Source: an uncultured Bacilli bacterium
Lineage (GTDB): Bacteria; Bacillota_I; Bacilli_A; RF39; UBA660
DNA: 10,082 nt
Reading direction: 5' to 3'
NCBI GenBank assembly: GCA_947630585.1
Contig: CANRIE010000019.1
Location: 1-10,082 of the forward strand
The notes below the pieces were generated by a model that worked only from the letters and a program-made list of their open reading frames with translations, was not told the origin of the DNA and made no database searches. Both the position numbers and the translations under genes were made by a program. Positions 1-5,120 of the stretch are shown here, in pieces (the stretch's first letter is position 1; every line of letters starts with the position of its first letter).

Positions 1-101
1 CTAATTCGTCTTTATTATCAACTATTAATAATTTGAATAATTTATCCTCTTTCTTGATACTATCATACTTTAAATTATCATAATAGTCAAGAAATATGAT
101 G
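1..101 (-). pseudogene. Truncated Rpn-family paralog remnant, cut by window edge
   Basis: Positions 1-92 match 456-547, inside the complete Rpn gene, with about six mismatches and no gaps. In the same frame the stretch reads DYYDNLKYDSIKKEDKLFKL, against DYYANLKYDSIKKEDKLFKL in the intact gene. It corresponds to residues of about 165-198 of that protein. To the right of position 92 the similarity fades within about 15 bases. A stop codon appears in frame near position 138 and no convincing start or SD is visible, so the N-terminal nuclease domain is missing. The continuation towards the C terminus lies outside the window. I infer a duplicated rpn gene that lost its 5' part by deletion or recombination. 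It remains possible that the retained C-terminal part is still expressed from an internal start beyond the edge. Confidence 0.75.
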
Positions 102-144
102 CAAAAATATATCAAAAGACTTAGAATATCAAAAGTTTAACTTT

Positions 145-366
145 TCATTTTGAATTATTTTTTTTGCTATTTTCATTAATAATTTGCTCAACTTCAGAAA
201 TAGTTAAATTACTAGCATTAGAAATGATATCAAGTGATACGCCTTGATTATAAAAACTTATAACCATTTCACGTTGTTTTTGCTCAATACCCTTATCCAT
301 ACCAGCATCATAACCATTTAGATAAGCATTTTGTTTTCTAAAAAACTCTTCTCTTTCTTCACTCAT
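145..366 (-). CDS. Candidate internal product: C-terminal 73 residues of the Rpn protein
   Basis: Within the Rpn gene, the codons for residues 222-225 create GGGAGG (377-372), followed after two bases by two consecutive ATG codons (369-367 and 366-364). The second ATG sits five bases from GGAGG, an acceptable initiation spacing. Translation from it would give a 73-residue protein, MSEEREEFFRKQ onward, covering exactly the charged tail and terminal helical segment without the nuclease core. In Escherichia coli, rpn genes are reported to make short C-terminal proteins from internal starts that counteract the full-length nuclease. The architecture here is the same, but expression and function are inference. 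The purine-rich run could also be a chance result of the Trp-Glu-Asp codons. Confidence 0.4.
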   Translation of the reverse strand: MSEEREEFFRKQNAYLNGYDAGMDKGIEQKQREMVISFYNQGVSLDIISNASNLTISEVEQIINENSKKNNSK

Positions 367-1044
367 CATATCCTCCCAATAATCTTTATCATTCGATAGA
401 TAAATTATTCTTTTGTGATACTTAGAAAGTAATTGTTCATCTTTAACAAGACTCTCTAATTCTTCTTTATTATCGATCGTTAATAATTTGAATAATTTAT
501 CCTCTTTCTTGATACTATCATACTTTAAATTAGCATAATAGTCAAGATTAATATCGATTATTTTCATATAATAACCCCCAAATTTTGAATGCTTAGGATA
601 ATTCCACAATGTTATTTCTTTACCTGGAGTCTCTTTTTTTACATTATTTGCTTTTTCAGGATACCAGTTAAGATTAACTAAAATGCCTCGGACAGGTTTA
701 AAATAGATATTGTCATTTGGCTTACCATAACTTTTAAATAAAGCCGTATGCATATATTCAATATTACGAATAGGATTACCACTATAGTTGCAATTAAGTT
801 CAATAATAATAATTTCACCATTAACATCAATCTTCAAATCAACATACTTATTCCGTTCTTTTTTTCTTTTTCTCGTAAGTCTAATATTTAAAACTTTGAC
901 GTTACCATGAATCTCTTCATATGACATACCTAAAATTTGCATAACAATCCATTCAACCATATCCATATCTTCATCATTTATTAAATCATGAAATATCTTA
1001 TCATTTTTAATAGGGATTATTTCTGGTTTTTCATAAGTTGTCAT
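145..1044 (-). CDS. Rpn-family PD-(D/E)XK nuclease / putative transposase protein
   Basis: This 299-residue protein has the layout of the Rpn / PDDEXK_2 'recombination-promoting nuclease' family, cytosolic DNA endonucleases related to transposase-like proteins and in some cases to phage defence. Residues 11-45 carry the typical opening (IKNDKIFHDLI, then a helix ending in QILGM). The nuclease core is at about 47-84, with D69 in YVDLKIDV and E82 in IIIELN. The family usually has E-x-Q or E-x-K at that last motif and here it is E82-L-N84, so activity is uncertain. The C-terminal tail (about 226-295) is charged, with GMDKGIEQKQ followed by a small helical segment (SLDIISNASNLTISEVEQII), the family's normal ending. 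The ATG is preceded by AAGGAG with suitable spacing. The gene is transcribed alone from the promoter at 1149-1177. A truncated second copy lies downstream. Confidence 0.85.
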   Translation of the reverse strand: MTTYEKPEIIPIKNDKIFHDLINDEDMDMVEWIVMQILGMSYEEIHGNVKVLNIRLTRKRKKERNKYVDLKIDVNGEIIIIELNCNYSGNPIRNIEYMHTALFKSYGKPNDNIYFKPVRGILVNLNWYPEKANNVKKETPGKEITLWNYPKHSKFGGYYMKIIDINLDYYANLKYDSIKKEDKLFKLLTIDNKEELESLVKDEQLLSKYHKRIIYLSNDKDYWEDMMSEEREEFFRKQNAYLNGYDAGMDKGIEQKQREMVISFYNQGVSLDIISNASNLTISEVEQIINENSKKNNSK

Positions 1045-1095
1045 TCCATTCTCCTTTCTTCAGTTTTTTTTGAAATTATAATTTCTAAATACTTC

Positions 1096-1124
1096 GTTTT
1101 AGTTAGAATAATACTAACCAAAAC
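1096..1124 (-). promoter_or_regulatory. Hairpin in the 5' leader of the Rpn gene
   Basis: GTTTTAGTTAG (1096-1106) and CTAACCAAAAC (1114-1124) form an 11-bp stem with a seven-base loop. On the plus strand one pair is an A-C mismatch. On the minus strand, the one transcribed for the Rpn gene, it becomes a G-U wobble, so the RNA is fully paired. The hairpin falls between the predicted start of transcription (near 1142) and the SD. No U-run follows it, so it is not a terminator. Alternatives are an mRNA-stabilising 5' stem-loop or a DNA dyad bound by a repressor. Confidence 0.5.
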
Positions 1125-1148
1125 TACAATTAATCGACTAATGAATTC

Positions 1149-1177
1149 ACTATAACACAGGTCTTGAAATTTGTCAA
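1149..1177 (-). promoter_or_regulatory. Strong sigma-A type promoter for the Rpn gene
   Basis: The minus strand carries a perfect TTGACA (1177-1172), a 17-base spacer and TATAGT (1154-1149). A TGT directly precedes the -10, making it an extended -10 element. The predicted start of transcription is near 1142, giving a leader of about 98 bases. The -35 overlaps the first of four dyad motifs at 1174-1291. Confidence 0.75.
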
Positions 1178-1291
1178 ATTTTGTAAATTGACAAAATGTA
1201 GACAAAAATCGTTCAAATCGCTAAATTGCAATAAAAAATGGACTCAATTTAGCAAATTGAATATAAAAAAAGAGTCAATTTCACGAATTGA
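1174..1291. repeat. Four imperfect dyad motifs in the intergenic region
   Basis: The gene-free stretch 1045-1361 holds four related inverted repeats of form TCAAATT-n-AAATTGA: 1174-1191, 1213-1230, 1244-1260 and 1275-1291. Two are near-perfect (1244-1260 is TCAATTT AGC AAATTGA), and the last two lie exactly 31 bases apart. The first overlaps the -35 of the Rpn promoter and the last forms the top of the terminator of the FemAB gene. They could be operator sites, decayed copies of a small palindromic repeat, or coincidence in A+T-rich DNA. An A8-T9 tract lies nearby at 1315-1331. Nothing else is evident in the stretch. Confidence 0.45.
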
Positions 1292-1301
1292 ATCTCTTTT
1301 T
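1267..1301 (-). terminator. Intrinsic terminator of the FemAB-family gene
   Basis: AAAAAGAGTCAATT (1267-1280) pairs with AATTGAATCTCTTTTT (1286-1301), leaving a two-base bulge and a five-base loop. Read on the minus strand, the stem ends in GACTC followed by seven T residues. It lies about 60 bases after the stop of the FemAB gene. The T-rich right arm means it may also work on the plus strand. Confidence 0.7.
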
Positions 1302-1361
1302 CTAACAAATATTCAAAAAAAATTTTTTTTTCGCAGCAATTTGCGATTTTCGAAATTTAAC

Positions 1362-2615
1362 CTATTTTTTACCTGTCTTCTCTTTAAATTTTTGATAAGC
1401 ATGTTCATTAATAACTAAATCAAATTCTCCAATATATTCCATAACCGTTGCATTAAAACTTAATTTTATATCATTTAAAGAATTATATTTTCCTAAATCT
1501 TCTTTATTAAAATCTCCAACTACAGCATTTAAATTTAAATACATAAATCCTTCACTTTTATATTTTTTAATAAGTTCCCAAATAAGTACATATCTTGGAT
1601 TAAACTTTTTATATTCGTCTAAATAACTATCAATTATTAATTCAACCCCATTATTATGTTTAATTGTAAAAGCAGCTCCAATTGTTACATAATCAGGATA
1701 ATTCTTAGCTAAATTAGTTGAATAAACTAATTCGTTTTTATAATAATTTAATAATTTGTCTGATTCCATTTTATCATTTATAATATTTTGTTTTTCCATT
1801 CCAATTATACTTAAATCTTGAACCAAATTAGCAAGTTCTTCATTTTTAACAGCTTCAGTATCATATAAACTTTTCATATTAGTTATATATTTATTTGTAT
1901 TAACATTAATAAAGAAAATATCAATAGCATTATTCTTAGAAAAATTATTATATAATCCCTGATAATATCTTCTTTTTCTTTTTTTATTTTTTAAAGATGT
2001 AAATTTATATAATTCATTAATATTGCCAGTTGGATCTAAATATATTTGAATTCCAGAAGATACCGAATTTTCAATTATTTTTTTACTTTCTAAATCAATA
2101 TTGTTATATAGGGCTTCAATATTTGGTTTTAAATTAACAAAAGCAACTAATCTTGGTTTATAGTTTTCAAAATATTTATTAAATCCTTGATGGATATAAT
2201 TATTCTTTTTTAAAGTATCTAAAATTTCATTAACGGTATTACTAAAATATATAATATTTCCTTTTCTATCTTTTTCACTACAAAGAACAGGTGGATCTAT
2301 CTTTATAAAAGCATAATGTTGTTTTTTTAATAAATTGATTAAACCCATAGTAACATTTTTAACTACTTTTGGATTAGTATAATCAATTAAAAATCCTCGA
2401 GGTGCATAAGCATATTTATAATATAAATAAAAAGTTTTATATAAAAATAAAGTAACTCCAACTAATGTTCCATTTTCAACAAAACCAATATAGAAAGTAT
2501 TTAAACCTTCATATCTTGAAGTTTCAGCATAAGATGACGTTTGATAATAAGTGCTATATTTATGCCGATAAGCAAATTCATCAAATTCATCTTTGGAAAG
2601 GGCAACTATTTGCAT
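1362..2615 (-). CDS. FemAB/FemX-family peptidoglycan interpeptide-bridge aminoacyltransferase
   Basis: This 417-residue protein belongs to the Fem/MurM family, which transfers amino acids from aminoacyl-tRNA to the stem-peptide lysine of lipid II on the inner face of the membrane, building the peptidoglycan cross-bridge. Family signatures are in order: the YYQTSSYAETSRYEG opening (23-37), YAPRGFLIDY (70-79), KIDPP (105-109), and a C-terminal block GDFNKEDLGKYNSLNDIKLS followed by EYIGEFDLVIN (367-403). A helical, charged stretch at about 245-300 fits the coiled-coil insertion found in several members. Length is normal. The open frame extends three codons further to a TTG (2624), but that TTG touches the SD (GGAG). 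The ATG at 2615 lies nine bases from it and is the better start. It is divergent from the AAA+ gene. Whether it is FemX, FemA/B or MurM-like, and which amino acid it adds, cannot be told. Confidence 0.88.
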   Translation of the reverse strand: MQIVALSKDEFDEFAYRHKYSTYYQTSSYAETSRYEGLNTFYIGFVENGTLVGVTLFLYKTFYLYYKYAYAPRGFLIDYTNPKVVKNVTMGLINLLKKQHYAFIKIDPPVLCSEKDRKGNIIYFSNTVNEILDTLKKNNYIHQGFNKYFENYKPRLVAFVNLKPNIEALYNNIDLESKKIIENSVSSGIQIYLDPTGNINELYKFTSLKNKKRKRRYYQGLYNNFSKNNAIDIFFINVNTNKYITNMKSLYDTEAVKNEELANLVQDLSIIGMEKQNIINDKMESDKLLNYYKNELVYSTNLAKNYPDYVTIGAAFTIKHNNGVELIIDSYLDEYKKFNPRYVLIWELIKKYKSEGFMYLNLNAVVGDFNKEDLGKYNSLNDIKLSFNATVMEYIGEFDLVINEHAYQKFKEKTGKK

Positions 2616-2636
2616 ACTATCCAACTCCTTTTTTTT

Positions 2637-2665
2637 ATTATATCTTTTTTTTTACAATTTAGCAA
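2637..2665 (-). promoter_or_regulatory. Promoter of the FemAB-family gene
   Basis: The minus strand shows TTGCTA (2665-2660), a 17-base spacer and a perfect TATAAT (2642-2637). The predicted transcript starts near 2630, only about 15 bases before the ATG, so the leader is little more than the SD. Confidence 0.6.
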
Positions 2666-2673
2666 GAGAATGA

Positions 2674-2702
2674 TTGAATTTTAAGTAATTATGCTATATA
2701 AT
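2674..2702 (+). promoter_or_regulatory. Promoter of the AAA+ / membrane protein operon
   Basis: TTGAAT (2674-2679), a 17-base spacer and TATAAT (2697-2702) lie just upstream of the operon. The predicted transcript starts near 2709, about 15 bases before the ATG at 2724. The -35 is eight bases from the -35 of the divergent FemAB-gene promoter. Confidence 0.65.
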
Positions 2703-2723
2703 ATTGAAGTAAGGTGGTGGCTT

Positions 2724-3995
2724 ATGGAAGATGAAATTGAAGTAATTGGTAGTACAAATTCTAATGATACCAAGGAATTTGAAATAGTTGATGTAAAAAA
2801 AGGCGAAGTAGATAATGAAGAAAAGAAATTAGATGATACTAGTGAATTAACCATAATTGATAATTCAAGTAATGAAAATATTGAAGAAATTAACCTCGAA
2901 AATACTAACGACCTACCAGTTATTGATTTAGAAGCCGAAAGTGATGTAGAAGAAATAGATGCTACAAGTGAAACAACATCTACAGAAACTACTAACGAAA
3001 ATCAAGAAACTATAAGTGAAGAAACTAAAGAAGAAGTTGTGGAAAGTCACGAAGATATAGTTGTATCAAGTGATAAAGTCAAAGAAAGTTTAGAAATAAT
3101 TGAAGAATATGGTGAGAATTTTAGTAAAAAAGAATATGTAACTAACCCAGCAATTGGAAGAGACAACGAAATTCAAGAATTGATTGTTACTTTACTTACT
3201 CCGGAAAAATCAGCTATTTTAGTTGGTAAACCCGGAATTGGTAAAACAGCAATTGTTGAAGGCCTTGGCTATCGAATTAAAAATGGAGATGTTCCGAATG
3301 CTTTAAAAGATTATACAATTATTAAACTTAATACAGCTAGCCTAACTGGTAATATGCCTGGTACTAATGAACTTCGGATTCAATACATTGTTGATAAATT
3401 AAAAAATTTAGATAAAATTATGGTTTTTATTGATGAAATTCATACTCTTATTGGAAATGGTGATAATACCCTAGATTTTGCTAATATCTTTAAACCCATT
3501 ATTGATAGAGGTACTATTAAAATAATTGGGGCAACTACAAGTGATGAATACGAACGTTATATATTAAAAGATAAAGCTTTTGTTAGACGTTTTCAAAAAA
3601 TTAACGTTGCAGAACCAACCAGAGATATGGTTATCCAAATAATGATGGGAACTTATCCAAAATTTGAAAAGAAAATGGGCTTAAAATTAAAATATACTGA
3701 TTTTATAAAAGAAACAATCATGGCTTTTATAACTGATGCAACCAGTGAATTTAAAAGAGTTTATGAAACCTCAGTAAGATACCCTGATATTGCTCTTACT
3801 ATTCTTCAACAAGCATTCTCCTATGCAGCCTTTGATAACCGGGAAGAAGTTAATATAAGAGATATCAGGCGTGCTATTCAAACTACTAAATTAATTTATC
3901 CTGATGTAATCAAAAAAGAATTAGTAAGATTTAATGAAGTATTTAAAGATGTTTATTTAATGGAAACTAAACAAATATTAAAGGGTGAAGAATGA
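2724..3995 (+). CDS. Single-ring Clp-like AAA+ ATPase with acidic N-terminal tail
   Basis: This 423-residue protein has two parts. Residues 1-135 are acidic and low in complexity (Glu, Asp, Ser, Thr, Asn), probably disordered. Residues 138-400 form one AAA+ domain resembling the first ring of ClpB/ClpC: AIGRDNEI (143-150), Walker A GKPGIGKT (168-175), Walker B VFIDE (234-238), sensor 1 GATT (269-272) and arginine finger RRF (288-290). The second ring, the M-domain and the Clp N-domain are absent. Where ClpC has the substrate-gripping KYRG loop, this protein reads LTGNMPGTNELR (207-218), without the aromatic residue, so threading of substrates is doubtful. The start at 2724 has AAGGTGG six bases upstream. 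An in-frame ATG at 2691 precedes the predicted start of transcription and is rejected. It overlaps the next gene by four bases. Its partner and role are unknown. Confidence 0.8.
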   Translation: MEDEIEVIGSTNSNDTKEFEIVDVKKGEVDNEEKKLDDTSELTIIDNSSNENIEEINLENTNDLPVIDLEAESDVEEIDATSETTSTETTNENQETISEETKEEVVESHEDIVVSSDKVKESLEIIEEYGENFSKKEYVTNPAIGRDNEIQELIVTLLTPEKSAILVGKPGIGKTAIVEGLGYRIKNGDVPNALKDYTIIKLNTASLTGNMPGTNELRIQYIVDKLKNLDKIMVFIDEIHTLIGNGDNTLDFANIFKPIIDRGTIKIIGATTSDEYERYILKDKAFVRRFQKINVAEPTRDMVIQIMMGTYPKFEKKMGLKLKYTDFIKETIMAFITDATSEFKRVYETSVRYPDIALTILQQAFSYAAFDNREEVNIRDIRRAIQTTKLIYPDVIKKELVRFNEVFKDVYLMETKQILKGEE

Positions 3996-4369
3996 AAAAA
4001 TTCTGTTACTACTTGAGAATACTTGCCTTTTGCCTATATTTAATTGCCATGTTTCTTCTTATTGATAAATTATACAGAGTAGATATATTTGGAATGATTT
4101 ATTTTATCTTTAATATTATCTATGGAATTATCTTAATATTAACTATTTTATCTAAAAAAGCTAGTTATAAAAACTCTATTTATTATAATATTTCTAATAT
4201 AATATTCTATATATATACATTTTCAGTATTTTCGGTTACTTTCAATGCAACCCAATTAGAAATAATTTCTAATGAACTATTTTTTCACTTTAATTATATC
4301 TTTTTAAGTATTTATATTATAGCTTTATTAGGATATGCTTTATTCCTAAATAAAAATGATAGCATTTAG
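3992..4369 (+). CDS. Small four-helix membrane protein coupled to the AAA+ ATPase
   Basis: I do not recognise the family. The 125-residue protein is almost all hydrophobic, with four predicted membrane helices at about 7-25, 32-53, 64-83 and 98-119, short loops and a basic N terminus (MKKFCYYLR). No catalytic motif or signal peptide cleavage site is visible. Its ATG overlaps the TGA of the ATPase gene (ATGA), and AAGGGTG in the end of that gene serves as SD, so translation is probably coupled and the two products made together. That suggests, without proving, that it anchors or partners the ATPase at the membrane. Its stop codon overlaps that of the convergent gene, inside a shared terminator. 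Confidence 0.75.
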   Translation: MKKFCYYLRILAFCLYLIAMFLLIDKLYRVDIFGMIYFIFNIIYGIILILTILSKKASYKNSIYYNISNIIFYIYTFSVFSVTFNATQLEIISNELFFHFNYIFLSIYIIALLGYALFLNKNDSI

Positions 4370-4385
4370 TTGTTATCATTTTTTT
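4352..4385. terminator. Bidirectional terminator shared by convergent genes
   Basis: AAAAATGATAGCA (4352-4364) pairs with TGTTATCATTTTT (4371-4383) as a 13-bp stem with one G-T pair and a six-base loop, followed by T residues (4379-4385). On the minus strand a five-T run also follows the stem. The stop codons of both flanking genes (TAG 4367-4369 on plus, TAA 4368-4366 on minus) lie in the loop. Confidence 0.8.
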
Positions 4386-5052
4386 CTAATAAACTTTTCC
4401 GATAGCTTTCATATATAACTAAACCATTTTTAATATTATTATATTCTAAACTATCTTTTAATTTTAATAACTTTAAAGATACATCTGATAATCTTTTATT
4501 TAAATTTTGAATTAAATAATACTTATCTCGACTCTCAATATTTTCTAATTTAGTTTCTATATAAATTAAAAACTTATCTTGTAAACTATCTAAATAATCA
4601 TGAGTTTTATTATAATTATCAATTAAAGCAACATACTTATCTAAATCTTTCTTTAAGATATCTAAATATTCATCCTTAGATATTTTTTTCTTCCTAATTT
4701 CATTTTCTATATAATTATTATCTGATATATTATAACTCATAACTGATAATATATTTTTACTAGCCATTAGAGTATCTTCAACTGTTAAAGTTTTATTAAA
4801 TAATTCTATATATAAATCTATTACTTTAATTAAAGATAATTCATCTAATTTACTAATACTTTTATTTTTAAATAATTCTAATAACTCATTTAGATCTATA
4901 TTTATAAATACATATTTAAATATAATATCCATTAACTTATTTAAATCTAATTTATCAAGATAAATATCTATTTCTTTTAATCTATCTTTCTTTTCTTCTT
5001 CATTTAACATATCAAATTCATTTACATAACTATCTATTATATTATTATTCAT
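4366..5052 (-). CDS. Helical protein of unknown function next to clpC
   Basis: This 228-residue protein matches no family I know. It is rich in Leu, Ile, Asn, Lys and Asp, with heptad-like stretches at about 15-60 and 125-225 that predict an all-helical, partly coiled-coil fold. There is no membrane segment, signal peptide, metal-binding cluster or nucleotide-binding motif. The ATG at 5052 follows GAGAGGG by six bases. It lies 68 bases after clpC on the same strand with no obvious terminator between them, so it may be partly co-transcribed, although a promoter is also visible in the gap. Position suggests a possible link to ClpC, for example as substrate or adaptor, but nothing in the sequence demonstrates one. 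The codon use and composition fit a real gene. Confidence 0.7.
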   Translation of the reverse strand: MNNNIIDSYVNEFDMLNEEEKKDRLKEIDIYLDKLDLNKLMDIIFKYVFINIDLNELLELFKNKSISKLDELSLIKVIDLYIELFNKTLTVEDTLMASKNILSVMSYNISDNNYIENEIRKKKISKDEYLDILKKDLDKYVALIDNYNKTHDYLDSLQDKFLIYIETKLENIESRDKYYLIQNLNKRLSDVSLKLLKLKDSLEYNNIKNGLVIYESYRKSLLEKNDNN

Positions 5053-5077
5053 ATATATCCCTCTCTATCTTGAATTA

Positions 5078-5106
5078 ATAATATAACATTTTTTATATTT
5101 TTTCAA
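5078..5106 (-). promoter_or_regulatory. Possible promoter of the helical protein gene
   Basis: The minus strand reads TTGAAA (5106-5101), 17 bases, then TATTAT (5083-5078). An overlapping alternative is TGTTATATT ending at 5080, an extended -10 with a 15-base spacer. The gap is so A+T-rich that chance matches are likely. Confidence 0.4.
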
Positions 5107-5120
5107 GTAGTAATTTGAAT

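Noticed and set aside
1..1177. Insertion sequence around the Rpn gene
   Set aside because: Rpn proteins are labelled transposase-like, but no terminal inverted repeats or target duplications flank this gene; the partial second copy looks like a duplication remnant.
1164..1418. Plus-strand open frame of 84 codons in the intergenic region
   Set aside because: It is low in complexity, runs over the FemAB-gene terminator and 3' end, has no SD, and its letters come from A+T-rich dyads.
2465..2662. Plus-strand open frame of 65 codons antisense to the start of the FemAB gene
   Set aside because: Shadow of a well-supported gene on the other strand; no SD, and it crosses the divergent promoters.
2691..2723. 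Earlier ATG for the AAA+ protein adding 11 residues
   Set aside because: It lies upstream of the predicted transcription start, overlaps the -10, and the AAGGTGG SD serves the ATG at 2724.
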